From the NCBI RefSeq assembly GCF_019733395.1, contig NZ_JAIHOO010000001.1:4280983-4344982 (forward strand): a stretch of 64,000 nt of DNA. The letters are read 5' to 3'. How positions within the stretch are numbered: the stretch's first letter is position 1; the number at the start of each line of letters is the position of its first letter. The notes under the pieces were generated by a model. That model made no database searches, had not been told where the DNA came from, and worked only from the letters and a program-made list of their open reading frames with translations. Origin of the DNA: Lysobacter sp. BMK333-48F3 (GTDB taxonomy: Bacteria > Pseudomonadota > Gammaproteobacteria > Xanthomonadales > Xanthomonadaceae). Made by a program: the position numbers and the translations under genes. This document shows, piece after piece, positions 1 through 9,826 of the stretch.

Positions 1-2
1 CC

Positions 3-1346
3 GCTCCGCAGCTCGGCCACGCGCTCAAGTCGCGGCAACTGGTGATGATGGGGTTGGGCAGCGCGATCGGCGCCGGTCTGTTCCTGGGCTCCGGCGTCGG
101 CGTGCAGACCGCCGGGCCGGCGGTGCTGCTGTCGTACCTGATCGCCGGCACCCTGATCATCATCGTCATGCGTGCGCTCGGCGAAATGGCCGCGGCGCGC
201 CCGACCAGCGGCGCGTTCTCGGTCTACGCCGCCGACGCGATGGGCCCGACCGCGGGCGCGACCCTGGGCTGGCTGTGGTGGGTGCAGATCGTCATCGTGG
301 TCGCGGCCGAATCGGTCGGCGCCGCCGGACTGCTGGCGACGGTCTGGCCCGGATTGCCGGTGGCGGCGACCTCGCTGGTGTTCATGACCGCCTTCACCCT
401 GGTCAACCTGCTCGGGGTGCGCAACTTCGGCGAGTTCGAATTCTGGTTCGCGATCCTCAAGGTCGGCGCGATCCTGGCCTTCATCGCCATCGGCGCGGCC
501 CTGCTGCTGGGCCTGCTGCCGGAGGTGGCCTCGCCCGGTCTGGCCAATTTCACCGCCCACGGCGGTTTCGCACCCAAGGGCTGGGCCGGGGTCGGTGCCG
601 CCTTGCTGGTGGTGGTATTCGCCTTCGGCGGCACCGAGATCGTCGCCGTCGCCGCGGCCGAAACCCAGGACCCGGAGCGCAGCATCACCCAGGCGATCCG
701 CACCGTGGCCTGGCGCATCCTGGTGTTCTACGTCGGCTCGCTGGCGGTGATCATCGCGGTGGTGCCGTGGACCAGCGAGGCGTTGAAGTCGCCGTTCGCG
801 GCGGTGCTGGAGGCGGCACGGATCCCGGGCGCAGCCACCGCGATCACCCTGGTCGCGGTGGTGGCGCTGCTGTCGGCGCTCAACGCCAACCTCTACGGCG
901 CATCGCGCATGATTTATTCGCTGGCCCAGCGCCGCGAGGCGCCGCGCTTCCTCGCCCACCTCAGCCGCAGCCAGGTGCCGGTGGCGGCGGTGCTGGCCAG
1001 CGTCGCGTTCGGTTTCGTCGCCACCGCGCTGGAGCTGTTGTACCCGGAGAAGGTGTTGCCGGCCCTGCTCAACGTGGTCGGCTCGACCTGCTTGCTGGTG
1101 TGGACGCTGTCGCTGCTCTCGCAGTTGATCCTGCGCCGCCGCGCCGATCGCGACGGCACCGCGCTGCCGTTCAAGATGTGGGCGTTCCCGTACGTGACCT
1201 GGCTCGGCCTGGGCATCCTCGGCCTGGTCTTCGTCCTGGCCCTGATGACCCCGGGCCCGCGCCTGCAGTTGCTGTCGACCGTGGCCCTGACCCTGATCAT
1301 CGCCGCGCTGAGCGAGATCGCCCGGCGCCTGCGGGCGCGTTCCTGA
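3..1346 (+). CDS. Amino acid permease, APC superfamily (5'-truncated by window edge)
   Basis: Inner-membrane amino-acid transporter of the AroP/GabP-like APC group. The reading frame is open to the first complete codon of the window, so the true start lies to the left; the GTG at 42 is internal. The visible N-terminus carries the first-helix signature GSAIGAGLFLGSG, the unwound TM1 substrate site of this family. About eleven further hydrophobic segments follow, and a basic tail ends the protein. Family members are about 450-480 residues, so only some 10-20 residues should be missing. The substrate cannot be told from sequence. The stop is followed by a very AT-rich stretch. Confidence 0.9.
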   Translation, partial: APQLGHALKSRQLVMMGLGSAIGAGLFLGSGVGVQTAGPAVLLSYLIAGTLIIIVMRALGEMAAARPTSGAFSVYAADAMGPTAGATLGWLWWVQIVIVVAAESVGAAGLLATVWPGLPVAATSLVFMTAFTLVNLLGVRNFGEFEFWFAILKVGAILAFIAIGAALLLGLLPEVASPGLANFTAHGGFAPKGWAGVGAALLVVVFAFGGTEIVAVAAAETQDPERSITQAIRTVAWRILVFYVGSLAVIIAVVPWTSEALKSPFAAVLEAARIPGAATAITLVAVVALLSALNANLYGASRMIYSLAQRREAPRFLAHLSRSQVPVAAVLASVAFGFVATALELLYPEKVLPALLNVVGSTCLLVWTLSLLSQLILRRRADRDGTALPFKMWAFPYVTWLGLGILGLVFVLALMTPGPRLQLLSTVALTLIIAALSEIARRLRARS

Positions 1347-1466
1347 TGGCGAATTACTTTAAATAAGTAATGTAATCTATTGATTTACATAATTAAGTGA
1401 CGCGTAACTTAAAGTGATTTCGAGCTACGCCATCGCCGCCGGGCGAGCCATCGCACGGACCAGGGC
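1347..1466. promoter_or_regulatory. AT-rich intergenic island with nested inverted repeats
   Basis: The first two-thirds of this gap (about 1350-1425) is strikingly AT-rich compared with the coding DNA around it. It holds a perfect inverted repeat TTACTT-5-AAGTAA (1354-1370) and a second, looser one, TGTAA...TTACA (1371-1389), followed by several TTAA runs. It could be the promoter/operator region of the downstream Nudix gene or a silencer-binding site. No clear -35/-10 pair could be fixed. Confidence 0.45.
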
Positions 1467-1862
1467 ATGAGCGCCGGCGAACACCGCATCGGCCTGGTCG
1501 GCGCCCTGCTGATGCGCGACGGCCAGGTCCTGCTCGGGCTGCGCGCCGGTTTCAAGCGCCTGGCGCCGAACCGCTGGGACATGCTCGGCGGCCATGTCGA
1601 GCCCGGCGAATCGCCGGAGCAGGCCTTGCGCCGCGAGCTCGAAGAAGAAGCCGGCGTGCGCATCCGCGCCTGCGCCGAGCTGGCCGAACTCGAGCGCGGC
1701 GGCATCGCACTGCGCGTCTACCGCGTCGACGCCTGGGACGGCGAGCCGCAGGCCTGCGGCGACGAGCACCGCTGCCTGCACTGGTTCGAGCCGGCGCAGG
1801 CGGCCGAGCGGCCCGACCTGTCCGATCCCTGGATGCGCGAGCTGCTGTTGAAGCTGGTTTGA
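1467..1862 (+). CDS. Nudix hydrolase
   Basis: Cytoplasmic pyrophosphohydrolase of 131 residues, likely to clean up or regulate nucleoside-diphosphate derivatives; the substrate is unknown. The Nudix box is complete at residues 42-64 (G-x5-E-x7-REL-x-EE-x-GV), giving all metal-binding glutamates. The family beta strand VGALLMRDGQVLLGLR comes just before it. The ATG at 1467 has no strong Shine-Dalgarno. The gene ends only 9 bp from the stop of the convergent NAD kinase gene. It is a single-domain protein of normal length. Confidence 0.88.
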   Translation: MSAGEHRIGLVGALLMRDGQVLLGLRAGFKRLAPNRWDMLGGHVEPGESPEQALRRELEEEAGVRIRACAELAELERGGIALRVYRVDAWDGEPQACGDEHRCLHWFEPAQAAERPDLSDPWMRELLLKLV

Positions 1863-1871
1863 GTGCCGGCC

Positions 1872-2651
1872 TCAGCCGCTGGTGAACTGCTCGATCAGCA
1901 TCCGCTCTTCGAGGTTGTGCTCGCGGTCGAACAGCAGGGTCACGGTGCGGTCGCGCGACTCGCGGATCATCACCTCGACCACGTCGCGCACCTCGTGCGA
2001 ATCGGCGGTGGCGCTGACCGGGCGCTTGTACGGGTCGAGCACGCGGAACTTGACCTCGGTATCGGCCTTGAGCAGCGCGCCGCGCCAGCGCCGCGGCCGG
2101 AACGCGGCGATCGGAGTCAGCGCGATCACCGCCGAGCCCAGCGGCAGGATCGGCCCGTGCGCGGAGAAGTTGTAGGCGGTGCTGCCGGCCGGGGTGGCGA
2201 CCAGCACGCCGTCGCAGATCAGCTCGTCCAGGCGGGTCTGGCCGTTGAGGTCGATGCGCAGGTGCGCGGCCTGGCGGGTCTGGCGCAGCAGCGAAACCTC
2301 GTTGTAGGCCAGCGAGCCGAAGGTCGCGCCGGACTCGGTCTGGGCCACCATCTCCAGCGGCCGCAACACCGCCGGCTCGGCCACCGCCAGGCGTTCGAGC
2401 AAGCCGTCGCCGGCATCGGCGTACTGGTTCATCAGAAAGCCGACCGTGCCCAGCTTCATCCCGTACACCGGCTTGCCGAGCGCGCCGTGGCGGTGCAGGG
2501 TCTGCAGCATGAAACCGTCGCCGCCGAGCGCGACCAGGACGTCGGCATCGCCAGGTTCGTGCTGGCCGTGCCGCTGCGACAGGACCGCGAGCGCGCGCTG
2601 GGCGTCGTCGGTGTGACTGGCGAGGAAGGCGATGCGGGGCGTCGCGGTCAT
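1872..2651 (-). CDS. nadK: NAD kinase
   Basis: Phosphorylates NAD to NADP (ATP or polyphosphate donor), the source of cellular NADP. The protein is 259 residues when started at the ATG at 2651 ([12 protein letters not shown]). The open frame extends to 2831, but that extra sequence is encoded by intergenic REP DNA. The catalytic GGDG motif is at residues 43-46 and is preceded by the usual ADVLVAL strand. The NE/D block (YNEVSLL) and the TPAGSTAYN motif of the NAD site are intact. It is shorter than E. coli NadK but matches xanthomonad enzymes as I know them. Convergent with the Nudix gene. Confidence 0.93.
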   Translation of the reverse strand: MTATPRIAFLASHTDDAQRALAVLSQRHGQHEPGDADVLVALGGDGFMLQTLHRHGALGKPVYGMKLGTVGFLMNQYADAGDGLLERLAVAEPAVLRPLEMVAQTESGATFGSLAYNEVSLLRQTRQAAHLRIDLNGQTRLDELICDGVLVATPAGSTAYNFSAHGPILPLGSAVIALTPIAAFRPRRWRGALLKADTEVKFRVLDPYKRPVSATADSHEVRDVVEVMIRESRDRTVTLLFDREHNLEERMLIEQFTSG

Positions 2652-2775
2652 CGGCGGCTCCGTGAACAGGCCGCCAGCATAACCCGCCGACCGTGGCGGT
2701 TTCCGCACGCTGCGTCGCGCCTCGCCGGCGCCGGCCTGCGGGCGCGTTCCGCAGGACGCGCCGCATCCTTCCAGG

Positions 2776-2951
2776 GTAGGAGCGGCGCGAGCCGCGACCG
2801 CGTCGCCACAGCCACCGCGCAAGCGCCGCATTCCCTGCAGGAGCGGCGTAAGCCGCGGCCGCGCCGGCTCGGTTGCGGCGCCGGCCCGGATCGGCCGTGG
2901 TTCTGCGGTCGCGGCTTGTGACCAGAGGGAATCCCTGAGGGACGCCGCTCA
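2776..2951. repeat. Cluster of three GTAG-type REP elements
   Basis: The gap between nadK and the glutamate dehydrogenase gene (2652-3066) holds three copies of a repeat that starts GTAGGAGCGGCG and ends in CCGCGACC. Two are direct: 2776-2799 and 2836-2860 (first bases CTGCAGGAG). A longer variant lies inverted at about 2903-2951 with an internal GGGATTCCCTC segment. They resemble the GTAG (SMAG) REPs known from Stenotrophomonas. The same elements recur near 36.7, 54.8 and 56.4 kb. No RAYT transposase is in the window. Confidence 0.75.
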
Positions 2952-2978
2952 TACCCCGAAGAGAAGCATGGGCCAGAC

Positions 2979-3011
2979 AACAAAAAGCCCCCTCCCTTGC
3001 GGGAGAGGGCT
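2979..3011 (-). terminator. Rho-independent terminator of the glutamate dehydrogenase gene
   Basis: Read on the minus strand: an AGCCCTCTCCC arm, a GCAA loop, a GGGAGGGGGCT arm, then TTTTTGTT. This is a textbook stem followed by a T-tract, about 55 bp after the gene's stop codon. Confidence 0.88.
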
Positions 3012-3066
3012 CGATGGCGATCGGTTGCCGCGCGCAGGACCGGCCTGGCGGCCGGTCCTCGCTCGA

Positions 3067-6000
3067 TCAGCCGCGTGCGGCCAGCTGCGACAAGCGCTGC
3101 ACCGCGACCGAGGCGGTCGGGTAGTCCAGGCTCTTCTGCGCCGCCAGCTCGTTCAACATCGCCAGGGTGAAGCGCAGCGACTGGTCGTCGCGGCCCAGCC
3201 ACTGCTGCACCTTGGCCTCGGCGGTGGCGCCCGACATCTTCAGCACCTGGCCGACCAGGATCCGCTGCTGGGTCGAGAGCTCCTCGCGCAGCACGCCGCG
3301 CGCGACTGCGTGCCAGCGGCCGTCGACCACCAGGGCGTCGATCTGCTCCTGCAGCCACGGCAGGCGCAGCGCTTCGCCGAGGCGGAAGTGGACCTTGGCC
3401 ACCTCGACCGGCTTGAGCTTGCGCTCGCGGGCCAGTTCGATGATGTCGCAGCTCGGCTCCAGGTACGGCAGCGCCGCCAGCTGCGCCGCCAGCGCTTCCG
3501 GCACGCCCTTGGCCTTCCAGTCGGCGTAGGCGGCGTCGTGCGCCGGCCGCTGGCCGTCGCCGAGGATGCCCTTGCCGGCGCGGATGTCCTTGAAGCCGTC
3601 GTGGTAACGCTCGACCGCGGTGGTGATGTCCGGAATCGCGCCCGGCCGCGACAGCAGCCAGCGGGTGAACGAGCGCTGCAGGTTCCAGATTACCTGCAGG
3701 GCGTCGATCTGGGTCGACTCGGCGACCGCGCCGTCGAGCGCGTCGATCTGCGTCCACAGGGCGCGCGCGTCGAGAGTCTCGCGGGTGATGGTGAAGGCCT
3801 TGGCGACTTCGCCCGGGGTGCGGCCGCTGTCTTCCTGCATGCGCAGCAGGAAGGTCGCGCCCATCCGGTTGATGGTCGAGTTGGTCACCGCGGTGGCGAT
3901 GATTTCGCGCTTCAGGCGGTGGTTCTCCATCGCCTTGGCGTACTTCTTCTGCAGCGGCTCGGGGAAGTAACGGACCAGTTCCTTGGACAGGTAGGGGTCT
4001 TCCGGCACGTCCGAATCGAGCATCTGCTGGAACGCCACCAGCTTGGAGTACGACAGCAGCACCGACAGTTCCGGACGGGTCAGACCCTGGCCGCGCGCCT
4101 TGCGTTCGGCGATCTCGGCGTCGGACGGCAGGAACTCGATCTGGCGGTCGAGCAGGCCCTGCGACTCCAGGGTGCGGATGAAGTGCTGCTTGGAGCCCAG
4201 GCGGCTCAGGCTCATCCGCTCCATCAGGCTGATCGCCTGGTTCTGGCGGTAGTTGTCGTTCAACACCAGGCCGGCCACTTCGTCGGTCATCGACGCCAGC
4301 AGCTTGTTGCGCTCGGGCAGGGTCAGCTTCTTCGCCTGGACCTGGCCGTTGAGCAGGATCTTGATGTTGACCTCGTGGTCGGAGGTGTCGACGCCGGCCG
4401 AGTTGTCGATGAAGTCGGTGTTGAGCAGCACGCCATGCTGGGCCGCCTCGATGCGGCCGAGCTGGGTCAGGCCCAGGTTGCCGCCCTCGCCCACCGTCTT
4501 GCAGCGCAGATCGTTTCCGTTGACGCGCAGGCCGTTGTTGGCGCGGTCGCCGACGTCGGCGTTGGACTCGCTGGAGGCCTTGACGTAGGTGCCGATGCCG
4601 CCGTTCCACAGCAGGTCGACCGGGGCCTTGAGGATCGCGCTCATCAGCTCGACCGGGCTCATTGCCGCGACCGCGCCCTCGATGCCCAGCGCCGCCTTGA
4701 TTTCCGGCGACAGCGGGATCGACTTAGCCGAACGCGGGTACACCCCGCCGCCCTTGCTGATCAGCTTCTTGTCGTAGTCGTCCCAGCTCGAGCGCGGCAG
4801 CTTGAACATGCGCTCGCGTTCCTTGAACGTCTTGGCCGCGTCCGGATTCGGGTCGAGGAAGATGTGGCGGTGGTCGAACGCGGCGAGCAGGCGGATGTGC
4901 TTGGACAGCAGCATGCCGTTGCCGAACACGTCGCCGGACATGTCGCCGATGCCGACCGCGGTGAAGTCCTGGCTCTGGCTGTCGCGGCCCATCGCGCGGA
5001 AGTGGCGCTTGACCGACTCCCAGGCGCCCTTGGCGGTGATGCCCATGCCCTTGTGGTCGTAGCCGACCGAGCCGCCGGAGGCGAAGGCGTCGTCGAGCCA
5101 GAACTTGTGCTCGGCGGCGATGCCGTTGGCGATGTCGGAGAAGGTCGCGGTGCCCTTGTCGGCGGCGACGACCAGGTAGGGGTCGTCGTTGTCGTGGCGC
5201 ACCACGTTCTTCGGCGGCACGATCTTGCCGTCGACGATGTTGTCGGTGATGTCGAGCAGGCCGTTGATGAACATCTTGTAGCAGGCGATGCCTTCGGCCA
5301 GCACGGCGTCACGGTCGCCGCCCAGCGGCGGACGCTTGGCGAAGAAGCCGCCCTTCGAACCGACCGGCACGATCACGGTGTTCTTGACCATCTGCGCCTT
5401 GACCAGGCCCAGCACTTCGGTGCGGAAGTCTTCGCGGCGGTCCGACCAGCGCAGGCCGCCGCGGGCGACCGGGCCGAAGCGCAGGTGCACGCCTTCCACG
5501 CGCGGGCCGTAGACGAAGATCTCGCGGTAGGGCTTGGGCTTGGGCAGGTCCGGCACCTGGGCCGAATCGAACTTGTAGCTGACGTAGCCGCGCTCGCCGC
5601 CGTCGGCGGCGCGCTGGTAGTAGCTGGTGCGCAGGGTGGCGTTGATCACGCCGATGAAGCTGCGCAGGATGCGGTCTTCGTCGAGGCTGGAAACGCGGTC
5701 GAGCAGGCCCTTGAGCGCGCCCAGGGTCGCTTCGGCCTGGGCCTCGCGCTTGCCGCTGCGGGCGTCGAGCACCGGCTGCAGCACCGCCAGCACCGCGGCG
5801 TCGCCGCCGGCGAGCACTTCGAACTGCTCGCGCAGGCGCTCCTGGCCGGCCTTGATCTCGGCCTTGCTCTCGCTGCCGGTGGTCGGGTCGAAGCGGGCTT
5901 CGAACAGCTCGACCAGCAGGCGCGCCAGCAGCGGATAACGGCTGAAGGTTTCCTCGACGTAGCTCTGCGAGAACGGCACGCCGACCTGCAGCAGGTACTT

Positions 6001-8121
6001 GCAGTAGGCGCGCAGCATCGCGACCTGGCGCCAGGACAGGTTGGCGGCCAGGATCAGGCGGTTGAAGCCGTCGTTCTCGGCGTTGCCGCGCCAGATCTGC
6101 GCGAACGCGTCCTCGAAGGTCTCGTCGAGGCGGTCGACGTCGATGTCCTGGGTGGTGGTCTCGACCTCGAAGTCCTGGATGTAGACCGGCTGGCCGTCGA
6201 CGCTCAACCGGTAAGGGTGCTCGGAGATCACCCGCAGGCCCATGTTCTCCATCATCGGCAGCGCGTCCGACAGCGGGATGTCGTCGAGCTGGCGGTAGAA
6301 CTTGAAGCGCAGGCCGCCCTCGCCCGAACGGGTACGGCACAGGCTCAGGCGCAGATCGTCCGGGCCGCTCAACGCGGCCAGGTGGGCGATGTCCTGGGCG
6401 GCGACCGCGGCCGAGACTTCATCGATATAGCCCGCCGGCAAGGCGCGGCCGTAACGGTTGGCCAGGGCCAGGCCCTGCTGCTCGCCGTGGCCGCGGACCA
6501 ACGCGTCGCGCAGCTCGTCCTGGCGGTTGCGCACGATCTCGGCCAGCTCGGCCTCGATCGCGGCGTTGTCGATCTGCACCGCCTCGCCCGACTTCGGCCG
6601 CACGATCAGGTGCAGCTGGGCCAGCGGCGATTCGCCGATGTGCACGGTGGTGTCGACGTGCTCGCCGTGCAGCTTGTCCTTGAGCATCGCTTCCACGCGC
6701 AGGCGCACGTCGGTGTTGAAGCGCTCGCGCGGGATGTAGGCCAGGCCGGAGAAGTAGCGGCCGTAGCGGTCGCGGCGCAGGAACAGCTTGCTGCGCACGC
6801 GCTCCTGCAGGCCGAGGATGCCCGAGGCGGTCTTGAACAGCTCTTCCTCGCTGGACTGGAACAGCTCGTCGCGCGGCAGGGTTTCCAGCACGTGGCGCAG
6901 GGTCTTGCCGCTGTGGCTGTCGGCGGCCAGGCCGGACTGCTGCATCACGTAGGCGTGGCGCTGGCGCACCAGCGGGATGTCCCAGGGGCGGCGGTTGTAG
7001 GCGCTGGAGGTGTACAGGCCGAGGAAGCGCTTTTCCGCCACCGGACGGCCTTCGGCGTCGAAGCTCAGCACGCCGATGTAGTCCATGTAGCCCGGACGGT
7101 GCACGGTCGAGCGGGCGTTGGTCTTGGTCAGGATCAGCGCGTCGACCGAACCGGACTGCGGCATGTAGTGCGCCGCCAGCGAGGTCAGCGGACGCGGCTT
7201 GCCCGCGTCCTTGCCGCGCAGCAGGCCCAGGCCGCTGTCCTTGATCGCGCGCAGCACCTCCTGGCCGCCCTGCTTGACCACCTCGTATTCGCGGTAGCCC
7301 AGGAAGGTGAAGTGGTTGTCGGCGGCCCAGTGCAGGAAGGCCTGCGCCTCGCGCTTGCCTTCATCGGCGACCGGCATGCGCTCGCCGACCAGGTCGTCGG
7401 CGACCGCGTTCATGCGCTCGCGCATCTGCGCCCAGTCGCGCACGATCGCGCGCACGTCGGCGAGCACCACGTCCAGGGCCTGCTTGATCGCGGCCATCGC
7501 CTCCGGCGTCTGGCGGTCGATTTCCAGGTGCATCAGCGACTCGGACACGCCCTGCCCGACCGCGACCAGCTTGCCGGCCTTGTCGCGCTGGAAGGTCACC
7601 ACCGGGTGGCCGAGCACGTGCACGCCGATGCCCTGGTCGGCCAGGGCCATGGTCACCGAGTCGACCAGGAACGGCATGTCGTCGTTGGCGATCTGCAGCA
7701 CGGTGTGCGGCGATTCCCAGCCCTGCGCCTTGAGGGTCGGGTTGAACAGGCGCACCAGCGCGGTGCCCGGCTTGCGGTCGCGGGCGAAGTCGAGGAAGTC
7801 GGCGGCCAGCGCGGCCCAGCCCTCGGCCGGGTGCTGCGGCAGTTCGTCGCCGCTCATGCGCTTGTAGAACGCCTGGGCGAAGGCCTGGGCCTCGACATGG
7901 CGCGCCTTCGGCAGGCGCTTGCGCATGGCTTCGACGATCGGGCCCAGGTCGACGGCCTGCGCTTCGGCCGCCGGCGCGATGCGCGGCGCCTTGGCCGCGG
8001 CGGACTTGGCGGCCGGCTGGGTCGCGGCCTGCTTGACCGGGGCTTGCTTGGACGAAGCCGGCTTGGCGGCCTTGGCCGGTTTGGCGGGTTCGGACTTGGA
8101 AGCTTTGGTTTTATTGCTCAT
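3067..8121 (-). CDS. gdhB: NAD-specific glutamate dehydrogenase, large (180 kDa) class
   Basis: Oxidatively deaminates glutamate to 2-oxoglutarate with NAD, a catabolic link from amino acids to the TCA cycle. The protein has 1684 residues, the size of the Streptomyces/Pseudomonas large-GDH class. A long N-terminal regulatory region (ACT-like segments) is followed by the catalytic domain near residues 780-1300. The lysine-glycine segment VPVGSKGGF lies near residue 910, and the stretch GGSVGYDHKGMGITAKGAWESV is recognisable. The first about 55 residues are a lysine/alanine/proline-rich tail (KPAKAAKPA), unlike the family core. No clear Shine-Dalgarno precedes the ATG at 8121. The gene symbol follows Pseudomonas usage. 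The gene stands alone with its own terminator. Confidence 0.93.
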   Translation of the reverse strand: MSNKTKASKSEPAKPAKAAKPASSKQAPVKQAATQPAAKSAAAKAPRIAPAAEAQAVDLGPIVEAMRKRLPKARHVEAQAFAQAFYKRMSGDELPQHPAEGWAALAADFLDFARDRKPGTALVRLFNPTLKAQGWESPHTVLQIANDDMPFLVDSVTMALADQGIGVHVLGHPVVTFQRDKAGKLVAVGQGVSESLMHLEIDRQTPEAMAAIKQALDVVLADVRAIVRDWAQMRERMNAVADDLVGERMPVADEGKREAQAFLHWAADNHFTFLGYREYEVVKQGGQEVLRAIKDSGLGLLRGKDAGKPRPLTSLAAHYMPQSGSVDALILTKTNARSTVHRPGYMDYIGVLSFDAEGRPVAEKRFLGLYTSSAYNRRPWDIPLVRQRHAYVMQQSGLAADSHSGKTLRHVLETLPRDELFQSSEEELFKTASGILGLQERVRSKLFLRRDRYGRYFSGLAYIPRERFNTDVRLRVEAMLKDKLHGEHVDTTVHIGESPLAQLHLIVRPKSGEAVQIDNAAIEAELAEIVRNRQDELRDALVRGHGEQQGLALANRYGRALPAGYIDEVSAAVAAQDIAHLAALSGPDDLRLSLCRTRSGEGGLRFKFYRQLDDIPLSDALPMMENMGLRVISEHPYRLSVDGQPVYIQDFEVETTTQDIDVDRLDETFEDAFAQIWRGNAENDGFNRLILAANLSWRQVAMLRAYCKYLLQVGVPFSQSYVEETFSRYPLLARLLVELFEARFDPTTGSESKAEIKAGQERLREQFEVLAGGDAAVLAVLQPVLDARSGKREAQAEATLGALKGLLDRVSSLDEDRILRSFIGVINATLRTSYYQRAADGGERGYVSYKFDSAQVPDLPKPKPYREIFVYGPRVEGVHLRFGPVARGGLRWSDRREDFRTEVLGLVKAQMVKNTVIVPVGSKGGFFAKRPPLGGDRDAVLAEGIACYKMFINGLLDITDNIVDGKIVPPKNVVRHDNDDPYLVVAADKGTATFSDIANGIAAEHKFWLDDAFASGGSVGYDHKGMGITAKGAWESVKRHFRAMGRDSQSQDFTAVGIGDMSGDVFGNGMLLSKHIRLLAAFDHRHIFLDPNPDAAKTFKERERMFKLPRSSWDDYDKKLISKGGGVYPRSAKSIPLSPEIKAALGIEGAVAAMSPVELMSAILKAPVDLLWNGGIGTYVKASSESNADVGDRANNGLRVNGNDLRCKTVGEGGNLGLTQLGRIEAAQHGVLLNTDFIDNSAGVDTSDHEVNIKILLNGQVQAKKLTLPERNKLLASMTDEVAGLVLNDNYRQNQAISLMERMSLSRLGSKQHFIRTLESQGLLDRQIEFLPSDAEIAERKARGQGLTRPELSVLLSYSKLVAFQQMLDSDVPEDPYLSKELVRYFPEPLQKKYAKAMENHRLKREIIATAVTNSTINRMGATFLLRMQEDSGRTPGEVAKAFTITRETLDARALWTQIDALDGAVAESTQIDALQVIWNLQRSFTRWLLSRPGAIPDITTAVERYHDGFKDIRAGKGILGDGQRPAHDAAYADWKAKGVPEALAAQLAALPYLEPSCDIIELARERKLKPVEVAKVHFRLGEALRLPWLQEQIDALVVDGRWHAVARGVLREELSTQQRILVGQVLKMSGATAEAKVQQWLGRDDQSLRFTLAMLNELAAQKSLDYPTASVAVQRLSQLAARG

Positions 8122-8383
8122 GGGAACGTTGGCGATCCGGATGGAATGAGGCCCACGCTTTCGCGCGGGCCAAGAGGAAGTCGGTGCGGGGGATGGGGGC
8201 GATCGAGGCTTGCAGGGCGGCGATGGACGCGGCGCCGTAATCGAGCGACGCGCCCACGCGGCCGCGCGCCATCGGGCGCGGGCCGGGTACGGCGGCGGCG
8301 TTCGCGACGCGCAAGCCCATGCCGCCGTCCTCAGGACAGGCGGTGGGCCGTGACGAGCCGAAACGTTTCATCGGGCTGTGGCT

Positions 8384-9544
8384 TCAGCGCAGGCCGGTTT
8401 CGTTGCGGGCGATGACCAGGCGCTGGATTTCGCTGGTGCCTTCGTAGATTTCGGTGATCTTGGCGTCGCGGAAATAGCGCTCCAGCGGCATTTCCTTGGA
8501 ATAGCCCATGCCGCCGTGGATCTGCACCGCCTGGTGGGCGATCCACATCGCCGCCTCCGAGGCGGTCAGCTTGGCGATCGCCGCCTCGTTGCTGAAGCGG
8601 CCGCCGTTCTTCTCGGCCTGGCCCTTCTGCCAGGCCGCGCGCAAGGTCAGCAGCAGGGCCGCGTCGAGCTTGCACTTCATGTCGGCGATCTTGGCCTGGG
8701 TCATCTGGAACGCGCCGATCGGCTGGCCGAAGGCCTTGCGCTCGCGCACGTAGGCCAGGGTCGCCTCGTAGGCGGCGCGGGCGATGCCGATGGCCTGGCT
8801 GGCGATGCCGATGCGGCCGGCGTCGAGCACGCCCATCGCGATCTTGAAGCCGTGACCCTCGTCGCCGAGCACGTCCTCGGCCGCGGCGACGTAGTTCTCG
8901 AACTCGATCTCGCAGGTGGCCGAGGCGCGGATGCCGAGCTTGGGCTCGGTCTTGCCGCGGTGGAAGCCCGGCTTGGCGGTATCGATCATGAACGCGGTGA
9001 TGCCGCGCGCGCCCTTGTCCGGGTCGGTCATCGCGAACAGGACGATGTACTTGGCGACCGGGCCGGAGGTGATCCAGCTTTTCTTGCCGTTGATCACGAA
9101 GCTGCCGTCGGCCTGCTTGACCGCCTTGCAGCGCATCGCGGTGGCGTCGGAGCCCGACTGCGGCTCGGTCAGGGCGAAGGCGCCGATTTCGCGGCCCTCG
9201 GCGATGGCGCGCACGTACAGCTGCTTCTGCGCCTCGGTGCCGAACTTGAGGATGCCGTTGCAGAACAGCGAATTGTTGACCGAGACGATGGTCGAGTGGG
9301 CGGCGTCGCCGGCGGCGATCTCGACCATCGCCAGGACGTAGCTGATCGGGTCCATGCCCGCGCCGCCGTACTCGGCCGGCACTTCGATGCCCATCAGGCC
9401 GTTCTCGCCCAGGGTGCGGATGTTCTCGAGCGGGAACTCGCCGGTCTGGTCGTGGTGCTCGGCGCTGGGAGCAATCTTTTCCTGGGCGATACGGCGCGCC
9501 ACGTCCTGGATCATCAACTGCTCTTCGGTAAAGCCAAAATCCAC
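8384..9544 (-). CDS. Short-chain-type acyl-CoA dehydrogenase
   Basis: FAD enzyme that desaturates acyl-CoA thioesters at C2-C3 in beta-oxidation or branched-chain amino-acid breakdown. It is 386 residues when started at the GTG at 9544 (DFGFTEEQLMIQD), which has AGAGGTG six bases upstream; the open frame runs on to 9712 without family similarity. Visible features are the N-terminal helical domain, the FAD-site motif FALTEPQSGSDA, the WITSG motif, and the C-terminal YEGTSEIQ whose glutamate is residue 368, the catalytic base position of the SCAD group. The electron acceptor would be ETF, which is not in this window. Confidence 0.9.
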   Translation of the reverse strand: MDFGFTEEQLMIQDVARRIAQEKIAPSAEHHDQTGEFPLENIRTLGENGLMGIEVPAEYGGAGMDPISYVLAMVEIAAGDAAHSTIVSVNNSLFCNGILKFGTEAQKQLYVRAIAEGREIGAFALTEPQSGSDATAMRCKAVKQADGSFVINGKKSWITSGPVAKYIVLFAMTDPDKGARGITAFMIDTAKPGFHRGKTEPKLGIRASATCEIEFENYVAAAEDVLGDEGHGFKIAMGVLDAGRIGIASQAIGIARAAYEATLAYVRERKAFGQPIGAFQMTQAKIADMKCKLDAALLLTLRAAWQKGQAEKNGGRFSNEAAIAKLTASEAAMWIAHQAVQIHGGMGYSKEMPLERYFRDAKITEIYEGTSEIQRLVIARNETGLR

Positions 9545-9826
9545 GTCGCACCTCTGCTGGGTTTGAGCGCTGCGGCCGTTCCCCCATCGCGGCGCGCTCT
9601 TCGGCGCTGCCGCGTCCCGGAACGACCGGCGCGTTGGTTCTGCGTCCTGGTCCGCGCTCCGTTGCCCGGACCGCGACTGCGAATTGTAGCCGCGCGCGCC
9701 GAATAACCCCACCCGTCCGGCTGCCCGGATCTGGCGTCATCCGCGCGCCGCCGGCGCGCTTCAGTCGCCGTTGCGGCTTGCTGCACCGCCGCACGACTTG
9801 ACCTGGGCGCACGGTCGGCACACACT
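9545..9826. other. Intergenic region upstream of the acyl-CoA dehydrogenase gene
   Basis: The gap between the divergent acyl-CoA dehydrogenase and ArsR-methyltransferase genes is 413 bp. This part is GC-rich. Apart from the minus-strand ribosome-binding site next to 9544, I recognise no promoter, RNA or repeat in it. The rest of the gap holds an operator-like palindrome and an inverted repeat, listed separately. Confidence 0.4.

Noticed and set aside
8111..8371. 86-codon minus-strand ORF upstream of the glutamate dehydrogenase gene
   Set aside because: Arginine/alanine-rich, no RBS, no family character, overlaps the real start; probably untranslated leader.
2968..8415. Open plus-strand frame of over 1800 codons opposite the glutamate dehydrogenase gene
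   Set aside because: It is an antisense shadow: high GC third positions keep the opposite frame free of stops. The encoded sequence is rich in Gln/Arg/His/Val with no domain, signal or RBS, and the minus-strand gene is a clear family member.
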